From assembly GCA_017474485.1 (NCBI GenBank), contig JAFVHO010000033.1, positions 1 through 40,094 of the forward strand: DNA of 40,094 bases, in the 5' to 3' direction. The position numbers and the translations under genes are program-made. The first letter of the stretch is position 1; the number at the start of each line of letters is the position of its first letter. Under the pieces are notes generated by a model that saw only the letters and a program-made list of their open reading frames with translations, made no database searches and was not told the DNA's origin. Positions 23,466 to 31,948 of this stretch are shown here, in pieces. Origin of the DNA: Prevotella sp. (GTDB lineage Bacteria; Bacteroidota; Bacteroidia; Bacteroidales; Bacteroidaceae).

Positions 23466-25013
23466 ATGACCAACGGACTATTACTTTGGGCTGACGACGA
23501 GATGGAACTACTACGTGCCCATCTGCTGTTTCTGGAAAAGAAAGGTTACGAAGTGGTGACGGTGACCAATGGCACCGATGCCATTGAGGAGTGTAAGAAC
23601 CGTACCTTCGACCTGGTATTGCTCGACGAGATGATGCCAGGACTCTCAGGACTGGAGACGCTACAACGCATCAAGGAGCAGTCGCCACAAACCCCTGTGG
23701 TGATGGTAACCAAGAGCGAGGAGGAGGACATCATGAATCAAGCCATCGGGCAGCAGATAGCCGACTACCTCATTAAGCCCGTCAATCCCAACCAGATACT
23801 GCTGACACTGAAGAAGAACATCCATCGTCGCGAAATTGTAACAGAGACGGTACAAACCAACTATCAGCAACAGTTCCAACAGCTGTCGATGCAGATTATG
23901 AATTGTAGCAGTTGGCAGGACTGGGCCGACATCTACCGTAAGCTGGTACGCTGGGAACTGGAACTGAGTCAGACCGACTCGCAGATGACCGAGATGCTGG
24001 AAATGCAGAAGCAGGAGGCCAATCGCGGTTTTGCCAAATACATCAAGAAGAACTATCTGGACTGGGTGCAAGGCAATCCGCATCCCATGATGTCAAACGA
24101 AATATTCAAGAGCAAAGTATTCCCTGCGTTGAACGAGGGCGAAAAGGTGTTCTTAGTGGTGTTAGACAACTTCCGCTACGACCAGTGGAAGATGCTGGAA
24201 CAGGAACTGGCTTCAGACTTCGTCATTGACGAGGATCTGTATTGCAGTATTCTGCCCACCGCCACACAATATGCCCGCAACGCCATCTTCTCAGGTCTGA
24301 TGCCCGACCAAATAGCCAAGATGTTTCCTGACCTATGGGTTGACGAGGACGAAGAGGAAGGCAAGAACCTGAATGAGGAGCCACTGATACAGACACAGTT
24401 GGAACGCTATCGCAGGAAGAACACGTTCTCGTACCATAAAATCAATACGTCGCAGGATGCCGACCGTTTCATGCAGCAGTTGAACTCGTTGAAAAAGAAC
24501 GACCTGAATGTGGTGGTATTCAACTTCATCGATATGCTCAGTCACGCCCGAACGGAGTCGAAGATGGTACGTGAACTGGCCAACAACGAGTCAGCCTACC
24601 GTTCTATCACCCTATCGTGGTTCCGCCACTCCGTCATTGCCGACTTGTTCCGTCAGTTGTCACAAACGGACTATCGCGTCATCATCACGACCGATCATGG
24701 TTCAATACGTGCCAACAATCCCGTGAAGATTGTAGGCGACCGTAATACCAACACCAACCTACGCTATAAGTTGGGTAAGAATCTGGCTTACGACTCGAAG
24801 GACCTCTTTGTCATCAAGGAACCTCGCAAGGCTATGTTACCAGCACCCAACATATCAACCAGCTACGTGTTTGCTACAGGTGATAATTTCTTCGCCTACC
24901 CCAACAACTACAACTATTACGTCAGCTACTATCGCAATACCTTCCAACACGGAGGAATTTCGATGGAGGAGATGCTGATACCGATTATAACATTAAAAGG
25001 AAAGAAAAGATGA
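23466..25013 (+). CDS. porX: PorX, response regulator with PglZ-type phosphatase domain (T9SS regulator)
   Basis: A 516-residue protein from the ATG at 23466, chosen because the receiver fold starts immediately (GLLLWADDEMELL). Receiver domain about 1-120 with acidic pair Asp10/Asp11, phospho-acceptor Asp54 in LLDEMMPG, Thr-Lys in VVMVTKSEEE and Lys-Pro in YLIKPVN. A helical linker follows. The C-terminal PglZ/alkaline-phosphatase-like domain has VVLDNFRYDQW, FNFIDMLSHAR and IITTDHGS as metal-binding blocks. PorX works with PorY to control T9SS gene expression. Being next to porW strengthens both calls. The leader holds an inverted word repeat and no recognisable -7 box, so it is probably cotranscribed with porW. 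Confidence 0.95.
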   Translation: MTNGLLLWADDEMELLRAHLLFLEKKGYEVVTVTNGTDAIEECKNRTFDLVLLDEMMPGLSGLETLQRIKEQSPQTPVVMVTKSEEEDIMNQAIGQQIADYLIKPVNPNQILLTLKKNIHRREIVTETVQTNYQQQFQQLSMQIMNCSSWQDWADIYRKLVRWELELSQTDSQMTEMLEMQKQEANRGFAKYIKKNYLDWVQGNPHPMMSNEIFKSKVFPALNEGEKVFLVVLDNFRYDQWKMLEQELASDFVIDEDLYCSILPTATQYARNAIFSGLMPDQIAKMFPDLWVDEDEEEGKNLNEEPLIQTQLERYRRKNTFSYHKINTSQDADRFMQQLNSLKKNDLNVVVFNFIDMLSHARTESKMVRELANNESAYRSITLSWFRHSVIADLFRQLSQTDYRVIITTDHGSIRANNPVKIVGDRNTNTNLRYKLGKNLAYDSKDLFVIKEPRKAMLPAPNISTSYVFATGDNFFAYPNNYNYYVSYYRNTFQHGGISMEEMLIPIITLKGKKR

Positions 25014-25057
25014 GGTAAAGGTAAAAAAGTAAAAAGGTAAAAAAGTAAAAGGAAAAA
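25013..25057 (+). repeat. Word repeat between porX and tsaE (aaaaagtaaaaaggta)
   Basis: The whole gap is gaggtaaagg, taaaaaagta, aaaaggtaaa, aaagtaaaagg and similar, a purine-rich array of about 8-bp units ending at the tsaE start. Confidence 0.6.
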
Positions 25058-25059
25058 AT

Positions 25060-25515
25060 ATGGAAATCAAGATTAAGGATATAGAACATATTCGTGAGGC
25101 TGCTCGCGAATTTATCGATTACATTGGCGACCACCGCGTGTTTGCTTTCTACGGCAAGATGGGTGCGGGTAAGACCACTTTTGTTAAGGCCATCTGCGAA
25201 GAGTTAGGCGTCGAGGATGTCATCACCTCCCCTACCTTTGCGATTATCAATGAGTATGCTTTTAGCTCTTGGCCTTTAGCTATTAGCACAGAGCCAACAG
25301 CCAATAGCCAACAGCCAACAACCATATACCACTTCGACTTTTACCGTATCAAGAAATTGGAAGAGGTGTACGACATGGGCTACGAGGACTATTTTTATAG
25401 CGGTGCACTCTGCTTTATTGAGTGGCCAGAACTGATAGAAGAAATCCTGCCCGATGATGCCGTACGAGTTAGCATCAGCGAGCAGGAAGACGGTAGTCGC
25501 CTCGTAACGTTCTAA
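25060..25515 (+). CDS. tsaE: tRNA threonylcarbamoyladenosine biosynthesis ATPase TsaE
   Basis: A 151-residue protein with the P-loop GKMGAGKTT at residues 32-40, [10 protein letters not shown] at 57-66, HFDFYRI at 91-97 and [12 protein letters not shown]. TsaE binds ATP and works with TsaB and TsaD to make t6A37 in tRNA. Between NEY and YHFDFYRI, where the family usually has only a few residues, there are about 22 residues ([20 protein letters not shown] and two Thr). They are encoded by tandem agccaacag words and keep the frame. The gene is the third of a porW-porX-tsaE run. The enzyme is expected to be functional because the insertion falls in a loop. Confidence 0.94.
   Translation: MEIKIKDIEHIREAAREFIDYIGDHRVFAFYGKMGAGKTTFVKAICEELGVEDVITSPTFAIINEYAFSSWPLAISTEPTANSQQPTTIYHFDFYRIKKLEEVYDMGYEDYFYSGALCFIEWPELIEEILPDDAVRVSISEQEDGSRLVTF
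25262..25320 (+). repeat. Word repeat inserted in tsaE (agccaacag / tagcc)
   Basis: tagctcttggcctttagc and agccaacagccaatagcc are followed by aacagccaac. The array encodes an extra loop in TsaE. Confidence 0.7.
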
Positions 25516-25531
25516 GCGACAAAAGGCTTAG
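25512..25531. terminator. Small hairpin between convergent tsaE and the acidic protein gene
   Basis: ctaagc (25512-25517) pairs with gcttag (25526-25531) over an 8-nt A-rich loop. It is weak and overlaps both stop codons. Confidence 0.3.
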
Positions 25532-25848
25532 TCGAGTGACTGTTCCTGATAGTCAAGATCGGCCTGCACGATAAAGAACACATCGGCAGGGTCGTATGTA
25601 CCAGCACCACTGTCCTTCGCTTTTTTGCAGACGGCCTCAGCCACCTGCTCAAGGTCTATTTCCACCTCGTCGTCGCCATCAAGAATACCGCTCTCATAAT
25701 AATGGTCGACGATGAGATTCATCAGCATGATAATCTCGTCAGTGCTAAAACGTTCTTTCAACTCCGACGACAGCTGGTTGAAGATGTATTCCGCCTCGCG
25801 GGCATCCTCTTGAGCATCGAGCATCAGCTCATCATCAATACTGGCCAT
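25528..25848 (-). CDS. Small acidic protein of unknown function
   Basis: I do not recognise a named family. The 106-residue product is very acidic and predicted largely helical (DAREAEYIFNQLSSELKERF, then IIMLMNLIVDHYYESG). It has no signal peptide or membrane segment. It lies 21 nt after trxA on the same strand and so probably ends a dnaE-trxA operon. Similar short acidic cytoplasmic proteins in this position are common in Bacteroidota genomes as far as I recall. The start at 25848 is the only good ATG. Confidence 0.7.
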   Translation of the reverse strand: MASIDDELMLDAQEDAREAEYIFNQLSSELKERFSTDEIIMLMNLIVDHYYESGILDGDDEVEIDLEQVAEAVCKKAKDSGAGTYDPADVFFIVQADLDYQEQSLD

Positions 25849-25869
25849 ACCCTTCTTTTTGATTATCTT

Positions 25870-26184
25870 TTACAGCAAGGCGTCAAACTTCTCCTGAATG
25901 CGGGCCTTAGCCTGAGCACCCACAATCTTGTCGACCAACTGGCCCCCCTTGAAGAAGAGGATGGTGGGGATATTGCGAATACCGAACTCCATAGCCAGAT
26001 CCTCGTTCTCTTCTACATCGCACTTACCAACAACGATACGACCGTCGAACTCCTCTGCAAGTTCAGAGATGATTGGACCTACCATACGGCAAGGACCACA
26101 CCATGTTGCCCAGAAATCAACTACTAATGGCTGTTCGCCATTCTTCAGGCTCTCGAAATTCTCACTTGAAATTGTTACTTCCAT
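25870..26184 (-). CDS. trxA: Thioredoxin
   Basis: A 104-residue cytoplasmic thioredoxin with the active site WCGPC (Cys29, Cys32) preceded by VVDFWA. The conserved cis-Pro is in IRNIPTILFFKGG, followed by Gly-Ala near the end. It reduces disulfides in target proteins with thioredoxin reductase. It starts 25 nt after dnaE, so the two are likely cotranscribed. No signal peptide is present, which separates it from the envelope TlpA-like proteins common in this phylum. Confidence 0.96.
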   Translation of the reverse strand: MEVTISSENFESLKNGEQPLVVDFWATWCGPCRMVGPIISELAEEFDGRIVVGKCDVEENEDLAMEFGIRNIPTILFFKGGQLVDKIVGAQAKARIQEKFDALL

Positions 26185-26209
26185 AATCTTTTTGTTTTTA
26201 GGATGAATA

Positions 26210-29200
26210 CTAATTTATCTTGTAATCTAACGCAGGTGTCTGCTCAATAAAGTGTATCAGACTGCTTTTCACGTCAATATTCTTTGTTGTGCTGCGTAAT
26301 AGTACATGTTTCTTACCAGGAGCATCATGCAGTTGCACAAACAGGCTGGTATTGCCAGGATTCTCAGCTATCAACTCAGCCAAATCTGCTACTATCTGGT
26401 CGTCGAGCATATCAGCTGACATTGAAATAGTGATACGGTCGATAGCCTTATCCTTCACCGTCTGAAGGAACTCCACACCAGTGATCTTCAAGTCCTTAGG
26501 ACCATCAGGATTATAGCTGAAACGTGGTTTTAACTTAGCAGTAACATAGACAGAGGCACCAATAGTAAAGAAACCCGACTTGTCGCCCCAATCCTCGCCA
26601 AACAGCGCCATCTCGCCAGAGCCCTCAAAGTCTTCAAGGGTCACGATACCATACGGTTTACCATTCTTGGTAAAACCTGTACGCACGGCTGTCACGATGC
26701 CACCCAAGATGATATCCTCACGATCAGATAGTTTAGAGGCATCAGCTAATTCCTGACAACGCGTGTTACAAAGGTTGTCGAGCACAATCTTATACTCGTC
26801 CAACGGATGAGCCGACAGGTAGATACCTACCAATTCGCGTTCCTTATTCAGTCGCTCAATGTCACTCCAACGGTCATCTGTCTTGGGAACCGCAGGACGT
26901 TGAATCTCTATGTCGCCATCACCAAATAGTGAGAAACGTGCCTCCTGCTTCTCCGCCTGATAGTTCTGACCATAGCGCATGACTATATCAATAAACGTCT
27001 CACCTTTGGCATTCTGGGCAAAGAAGTCCTCACGACGAATGCCAAACGAGTCGAAACCACCACTGAGAGCCAAAGCTTCAAAGGCCTTGCGATTGACTTG
27101 TGCGAAATTGATGCGTTCCACGAAATCAAACATATCCTTATAGGGGCCATTCTTCTCGCGTTCATCAATAATAGCCTGAGCCACACCGTCACCCATACCT
27201 TTAATGGCAGCCAGACCGAAGCGTATCTCACCCTTCTTATTGACACCAAACTTCTGGTACGACTCATTGACATCAGGACCCAACGTGTCGATTCCCATCT
27301 GCTTACACTCGTCCATCAGCTTGGTGATTTCCGTAATCTGGTCGCGTCGTCTTGACATGATAGCTGCCATGAACTCTGCAGGATAGTTGGCTTTTAGGTA
27401 GGCTGTCTGATAGGCCACCCACGAATAGCAAGCTGCATGCGACTTGTTGAAGGCATAGGAAGCGAACTTCTCCCAGTCAGCCCAAATCTTTTCCAGTATT
27501 TTCGGGTCGTGGCCATTCTTCTTACCACCTTCCACGAACTTGGGCTTCATGGCATCAACGATATCCTTTTTCTTTTTACCCATCGCCTTTCGCAGAGCGT
27601 CGCTCTCACCACGGGTGAAGTCGGCCAGCTGACGCGACAGCAACATGACCTGCTCCTGATAAACGGTAATACCATAAGTATCCTTCAGGTATTTCTCCAT
27701 ACAGGGAATATCATACTTGATCTCTTCCTTGCCGTTCTTACGCGCAATAAACGAAGGGATGTAATCCATAGGTCCTGGGCGATACAAGGCATTCATAGCT
27801 ATCAGGTCTTCGAACACAGTGGGGTGCAGTTCACGCAGATATTTCTGCATACCAGCCGACTCAAACTGGAACGTACCAATCGTGCGGCCCTGCTGATAGA
27901 GTTCGAAGGTCTTGGGGTCATCAATGGGAATGGTGTCCAAGTCAACATCGATGCCGCGCGTCTGTTTGATGACAGCACAGGCTTCCTTCATCTCGGACAG
28001 CGTCTTCAATCCCAAGAAATCCATCTTGATGAGACCCGTCGACTCAATGACGTGACCATCGTATTGCGTACAGTTGGTCTTGGTATCCTTGAAGTCCGGG
28101 TCATCGGCTGTCGACACGGGTACCCAGTCACTAATCGGGTCGCGACAGATAATGAAGCCGCAGGCGTGAATGCCCGTGCCACGTACCGTTCCCTCCAGCA
28201 TTTTGGCATACTTGATAGAGTTGCGCAGAGCAAGGTCTGTCGAGGCCTCAGCATCACGAAGTTCCGGCGTACACTTGATGGCGTTGGGCAGGTTCATCTT
28301 CATGCCATCAGGCAAACGGTCAGGAATCGCCTTGCACAAGGCATTGACGATACTCAACGGCACCTTCTCCACACGCGCCACATCCTTGATTGAGTTCTTG
28401 GTGGCCATGGTGGCGTAGGTGATGATATGCGCACAGTTCTCGTGACCATACTTATCTTCCACCCATTTCAACACCTTGCCTCGTCCGTCGTCATCGAAGT
28501 CGGTATCGATATCAGGCAGCGAGATACGGTCAGGATTCAGGAAACGCTCAAACAGCAAGTCGTATTTCAACGGGTCAATCTTCGTGATACCCAAGCAATA
28601 GGCTACCACGGAACCGGCAGCAGAACCACGTCCAGGACCGACCATCACGCCCAACTCGTCGCGAGCACTGTTGATAAAGTCCTGCACAATCAGGAAGTAG
28701 CCAGGGAAACCCATCGTCTTCATAATGTGCAACTCAAACCTCACGCGGTCATCGACTTCCTGAGGCAATGGCGTACCATAACGGCGGGCAGCACCTTCGT
28801 AAGCCAATTTGGCCAGATAGTCGGCCTCGAACTTGATGCGATACAGTTTGTCGTAACCACCCAACTTTTTGATTTTCTTCTCGCCTTCCTCCTGTGATAA
28901 TGGGTTTTCCCCATTTTCATCAGAGGTAAACTCACGGAAAAGGTCATCCTCTGTGAACTTCTGGCGCCACTGTTCTTCCGTTCCGAAATCCTCTGGAATG
29001 GGGAAGAAAGGCATGATGGGATCGTGGTCGATGCTGTATATCTCTACCTTATCTAATATTTCGAGGGTATTTGACAAGGCTTCAGGCACATCGGCAAAGA
29101 CCTCGTTCATCTCCTCACGGGTTTTGAACCATTCCTGCTTAGAGTAAAGCATACGCGTAGGATCATCCAAATCCTTTGACGTTGCCAGACACAGCAGGTG

Positions 29201-29923
29201 GTCATGGGCCTCGGCATTCTCCTGATCTACAAAGTGGGCATCGTTGGTACAAACCAGTTTAATGCCATATTCACGGGCCAGTTCTATCAGCACTTTGTTG
29301 GCCTGCTCCTGCATCGGGAAGGTCTCGCGATTAGCACGGATACTCGGGTCTTTTACCTCATGGCGCTGCAACTCCAGATAGTAGTCATCGCCAAACACAC
29401 GCTTATGCCATTCGATAGCCTCACGAGCACCGGCGATATCACCATTCAATATCTTCTTAGGCACCTCGCCGGCAATACAAGCCGAGCAGACTATCAGGCC
29501 CTCATGGTATTTCTCCAAATCCTCGCGGTCGGTACGTGGACGCATGTAGAAGCCGTCCACCCAGGAACGACTAACCAGCTTGATTAGGTTCTTGTAACCC
29601 TTATAGTTCTTGGCCAGCACAATGAGGTGATAACCGCCCTGGTGTTTCTTGTCGTCCTTCAGCGACTTCGATCCATAGCGCGACACGTACATCTCACAAC
29701 CGAAGATTGGCTTGAAGGGTTCCAGACCCTCCTTCTTTCGTCCTTTGTTGATGCCGCCAACATAGTCGTGAAATTCTTTAATACCGAACATATCGCCGTG
29801 ATCGGTAATGGCCATGCCTCGCATACCATTACCGACGGCTTTGTCTACAAGCCGTTTGATGCTCGACTGTCCATCCAGTATTGAGTAATATGTATGTACA
29901 TGTAAATGTATGAAATCTTCCAT
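26210..29923 (-). CDS. dnaE: DNA polymerase III alpha subunit
   Basis: A 1237-residue replicative polymerase. The PHP domain is at the N-terminus (FIHLHVHTYYSILDG, ITDHGDMFG). The palm follows, with PGRGSAAGSVVAYCLGIT and the catalytic PDIDTDFDDDGRG. Then come the fingers (YQEQVMLLSRQLADFTRGESDALRKAMGKKK), a helix-hairpin-helix region and a C-terminal OB domain (ILGGIVTAVRTGFTKNGKPYG). It copies the chromosome as part of the holoenzyme. It is the first gene of the minus operon with trxA and diverges from psd. No word insertion was seen inside it. Confidence 0.97.
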   Translation of the reverse strand: MEDFIHLHVHTYYSILDGQSSIKRLVDKAVGNGMRGMAITDHGDMFGIKEFHDYVGGINKGRKKEGLEPFKPIFGCEMYVSRYGSKSLKDDKKHQGGYHLIVLAKNYKGYKNLIKLVSRSWVDGFYMRPRTDREDLEKYHEGLIVCSACIAGEVPKKILNGDIAGAREAIEWHKRVFGDDYYLELQRHEVKDPSIRANRETFPMQEQANKVLIELAREYGIKLVCTNDAHFVDQENAEAHDHLLCLATSKDLDDPTRMLYSKQEWFKTREEMNEVFADVPEALSNTLEILDKVEIYSIDHDPIMPFFPIPEDFGTEEQWRQKFTEDDLFREFTSDENGENPLSQEEGEKKIKKLGGYDKLYRIKFEADYLAKLAYEGAARRYGTPLPQEVDDRVRFELHIMKTMGFPGYFLIVQDFINSARDELGVMVGPGRGSAAGSVVAYCLGITKIDPLKYDLLFERFLNPDRISLPDIDTDFDDDGRGKVLKWVEDKYGHENCAHIITYATMATKNSIKDVARVEKVPLSIVNALCKAIPDRLPDGMKMNLPNAIKCTPELRDAEASTDLALRNSIKYAKMLEGTVRGTGIHACGFIICRDPISDWVPVSTADDPDFKDTKTNCTQYDGHVIESTGLIKMDFLGLKTLSEMKEACAVIKQTRGIDVDLDTIPIDDPKTFELYQQGRTIGTFQFESAGMQKYLRELHPTVFEDLIAMNALYRPGPMDYIPSFIARKNGKEEIKYDIPCMEKYLKDTYGITVYQEQVMLLSRQLADFTRGESDALRKAMGKKKKDIVDAMKPKFVEGGKKNGHDPKILEKIWADWEKFASYAFNKSHAACYSWVAYQTAYLKANYPAEFMAAIMSRRRDQITEITKLMDECKQMGIDTLGPDVNESYQKFGVNKKGEIRFGLAAIKGMGDGVAQAIIDEREKNGPYKDMFDFVERINFAQVNRKAFEALALSGGFDSFGIRREDFFAQNAKGETFIDIVMRYGQNYQAEKQEARFSLFGDGDIEIQRPAVPKTDDRWSDIERLNKERELVGIYLSAHPLDEYKIVLDNLCNTRCQELADASKLSDREDIILGGIVTAVRTGFTKNGKPYGIVTLEDFEGSGEMALFGEDWGDKSGFFTIGASVYVTAKLKPRFSYNPDGPKDLKITGVEFLQTVKDKAIDRITISMSADMLDDQIVADLAELIAENPGNTSLFVQLHDAPGKKHVLLRSTTKNIDVKSSLIHFIEQTPALDYKIN

Positions 29924-29952
29924 ATAAATGCTTCTTCTTTTCGTTTTTGAGG

Positions 29953-29961
29953 TGTAAAGAT
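29953..29961 (-). promoter_or_regulatory. Candidate -7 box for dnaE
   Basis: The minus strand reads TATCTTTAC, a near match to TAnnTTTGC, about 29 nt upstream of the dnaE start. Confidence 0.45.
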
Positions 29962-30019
29962 ACTATGAAAAGCCGAAATAACCAAAAAATTTCATAATAA
30001 TTAAGGGCATTTCCAAAAT

Positions 30020-30047
30020 TCTTCACTTTTCACTTTTCACTTTTTTT
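30020..30047. repeat. Word repeat upstream of psd (cttttcac)
   Basis: cttcacttttcacttttcac and a T-run lie directly before the psd -7 box, so the array supplies the -33 side of that promoter. Confidence 0.55.
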
Positions 30048-30049
30048 TG

Positions 30050-30058
30050 TACCTTTGC
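30050..30058 (+). promoter_or_regulatory. -7 promoter box for psd-pssA
   Basis: TACCTTTGC, 31 nt before the psd ATG, directly after a cttttcac array. Confidence 0.75.
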
Positions 30059-30089
30059 AGTCTGAAAACATAAAACGACATCACCTCTT

Positions 30090-30806
30090 ATGGGAGAGAA
30101 AATACAACGTATCAAGAAACTCAAGAAAATCAGAATACACCGCGAGGGCACTTCCGAACTAATTTATAGTGCTGTAGCCATTTTTGTGATTTGTTCAGGA
30201 CTATGGTATCTGCTCTATGCTTTAAGTCCTTTGACGTGCCATGTCGTCATGCCATTCGTTTGTGGAATATTCGTCTTCCTTTGGCTCAGTGCGCTCAATT
30301 TCTACCGCTGTCCTATCCGCTATTTCAATGGGGATACGGAAAAATTGGTAGTAGCACCTGCCGATGGCAAGATTGTAGTTGTTGAGGAGGTTGAGGAACA
30401 TACCTATTTTCACGACAAGCGACTCATGATATCTATCTTTATGAGTCCGCTCAATGTGCATGCCAATTGGTTTCCTGTCGATGGCAAGGTGAAGTTTGTG
30501 AAGCACTTCAATGGCAACTACCACAAGGCCTGGTTGCCTAAGGCTAGCGAGGAAAATGAGCATGCTGACATCATGATTGAGACGCCAGACGGACAAGAGA
30601 TACTATGTCGTCAGATTGCTGGTGCTGTGGCACGGCGTATCGTCACTTATGCAAAAGAGGGCGAGGAATGCTATATTGACGAACACTTAGGCTTTATTAA
30701 GTTAGGTTCGCGTGTTGACGTGTATCTGCCTCTGACGGCTCGTGCCTGCGTCACGATGGATCAGCCAACTACTGGTGACCAAACAGTGATTGCGAAATTA
30801 GCATAA
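30090..30806 (+). CDS. psd: Phosphatidylserine decarboxylase proenzyme
   Basis: A 238-residue protein of the short (archaeal/PSD-A type) form. Two hydrophobic segments near the N-terminus (about 27-65) anchor it. VAPADGKIV and [14 protein letters not shown] are family blocks. [14 protein letters not shown] contains the Gly206-Ser207 self-cleavage site that yields the pyruvoyl cofactor. It makes phosphatidylethanolamine from phosphatidylserine. The next gene, pssA, makes its substrate, and the two are 34 nt apart. Confidence 0.95.
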   Translation: MGEKIQRIKKLKKIRIHREGTSELIYSAVAIFVICSGLWYLLYALSPLTCHVVMPFVCGIFVFLWLSALNFYRCPIRYFNGDTEKLVVAPADGKIVVVEEVEEHTYFHDKRLMISIFMSPLNVHANWFPVDGKVKFVKHFNGNYHKAWLPKASEENEHADIMIETPDGQEILCRQIAGAVARRIVTYAKEGEECYIDEHLGFIKLGSRVDVYLPLTARACVTMDQPTTGDQTVIAKLA

Positions 30807-30830
30807 AAAAGTCCTTAAGTCCTGTAGTCC
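30807..30830 (+). repeat. 24-bp exact copy of the porX leader word
   Basis: aaaagtccttaagtcctgta plus gtcc is identical to 23403-23426. In both places it ends about 10-40 nt before a start codon. Confidence 0.8.
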
Positions 30831-30840
30831 GTTGCAAAAT

Positions 30841-31539
30841 ATGAAGAAGCATATACCAAACACGATTACTTGTCTGAATCTCATTTCAGGTTGCATAGCC
30901 ACCTATTGGGCTTTTCAGAGCAACTATGAGCTGGCACTGCTATTCATTGTTATCGGTGCTGTGTTCGATTTCTTCGACGGCATGAGCGCACGTTTACTGC
31001 ACGTTAGTTCACCCATCGGAAAAGAACTCGACTCGCTGGCTGATGACATTACCTTTGGATTTGCTCCCTCAGCCATCGTCTTCAGCTACCTTAATTCTCA
31101 ATTGTCAATTGTCAATTGTCAATTTGTGCCATACTTGGCCTTCATCATGGCAGCTTTTTCGGCCCTGCGACTGGCCAAGTTCAACCTCGACGAACGTCAA
31201 GCCTTAGGGTTTATCGGACTGCCCACGCCAGCCAATGCCCTGTTTTGGGGATCGTTGATTTGGAGTCTCGACTGGCAGAGATGGTTTGAGCCTTATTTGC
31301 TTCCCGATTTTTGGCTTTACATCGTCTTAGTGCTCATTCCTATCAGCAGCTACCTGCTGGTAAGCGAGATACCGATGTTCGCCCTGAAGTTCAAAACGTG
31401 GGGCTGGAAGGGCAACGAGGTAAAATACATTTTCCTGATTACCTGCATCCCCATGCTGTTATTGCTAGGTGTAAGTGGACTGGCAGCCATCATTGCGTGG
31501 TACGTCATCCTATCGGCGATTCATGACAAATTCTATTAG
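30841..31539 (+). CDS. pssA: CDP-diacylglycerol-serine O-phosphatidyltransferase
   Basis: A 232-residue integral membrane enzyme from the ATG at 30841. The CDP-alcohol phosphotransferase motif is complete: Asp43, Asp46-Gly47, Ala50-Arg51, Gly60, Asp64 and Asp68. It makes phosphatidylserine for psd. Residues about 84-95 (LNSQLSIVNCQF) lie in the loop after the active-site helix and are encoded by three copies of a tcaattg word, so this loop appears enlarged. Six to eight membrane segments are evident. Confidence 0.95.
   Translation: MKKHIPNTITCLNLISGCIATYWAFQSNYELALLFIVIGAVFDFFDGMSARLLHVSSPIGKELDSLADDITFGFAPSAIVFSYLNSQLSIVNCQFVPYLAFIMAAFSALRLAKFNLDERQALGFIGLPTPANALFWGSLIWSLDWQRWFEPYLLPDFWLYIVLVLIPISSYLLVSEIPMFALKFKTWGWKGNEVKYIFLITCIPMLLLLGVSGLAAIIAWYVILSAIHDKFY
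31093..31125 (+). repeat. Word repeat inserted in pssA (attgtca)
   Basis: attctca followed by attgtca three times (period 7-8 bp) in frame within pssA. Confidence 0.7.
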
Positions 31540-31573
31540 GGGAATATGTAACTACTAATCATAAAAGATAACT

Positions 31574-31948
31574 ATGTTAAAAGGAATACTAGGTTTTGTG
31601 CTATTTATTTTTTGTGTGTTCATATTTATCGGCATCCTCATAGGAGGTCGTATCTATAGTGCACTCCAAAAAGCAAAGAAAGCTGCTCAACAAGCTGCTG
31701 AGCAACAAGAACAACAACGACGTGCTGAGACAGGACGCCAACGTCAGCAGTACAGCCAGCGTGCCCAAAACACCCATTCATCCCAGAACACTTATTCATC
31801 TCAAAGAGAAGAAGAATACCAGCCGCAGGCACGTCGCACACAGACGGCTACAGGCGAAACAATCATAGACCATCGCCATCATGAGCGCGAAAACAAGAAG
31901 ATTTTCGACGACTCCGATGGCGAATACGTAGAGTTTGAAGAGGCTTAA
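31574..31948 (+). CDS. DUF4834 family membrane protein
   Basis: A 124-residue protein with one N-terminal membrane helix (about 4-26, LGFVLFIFCVFIFIGILIGG) and a long Gln/Arg-rich polar tail ending in an acidic patch (DDSDGEYVEFEEA). The pattern matches the Bacteroidota DUF4834 family; its function is unknown. It follows pssA by 34 nt. Its stop codon overlaps the stop of the convergent pyrH gene in a shared TTAA. Confidence 0.8.
   Translation: MLKGILGFVLFIFCVFIFIGILIGGRIYSALQKAKKAAQQAAEQQEQQRRAETGRQRQQYSQRAQNTHSSQNTYSSQREEEYQPQARRTQTATGETIIDHRHHERENKKIFDDSDGEYVEFEEA

Noticed and set aside
27437-28393. Long open frame (318 codons) antisense to dnaE
   Set aside because: It lies wholly opposite a firm dnaE gene, has no recognisable domain and no promoter, and is explained by the codon bias of the opposite strand.
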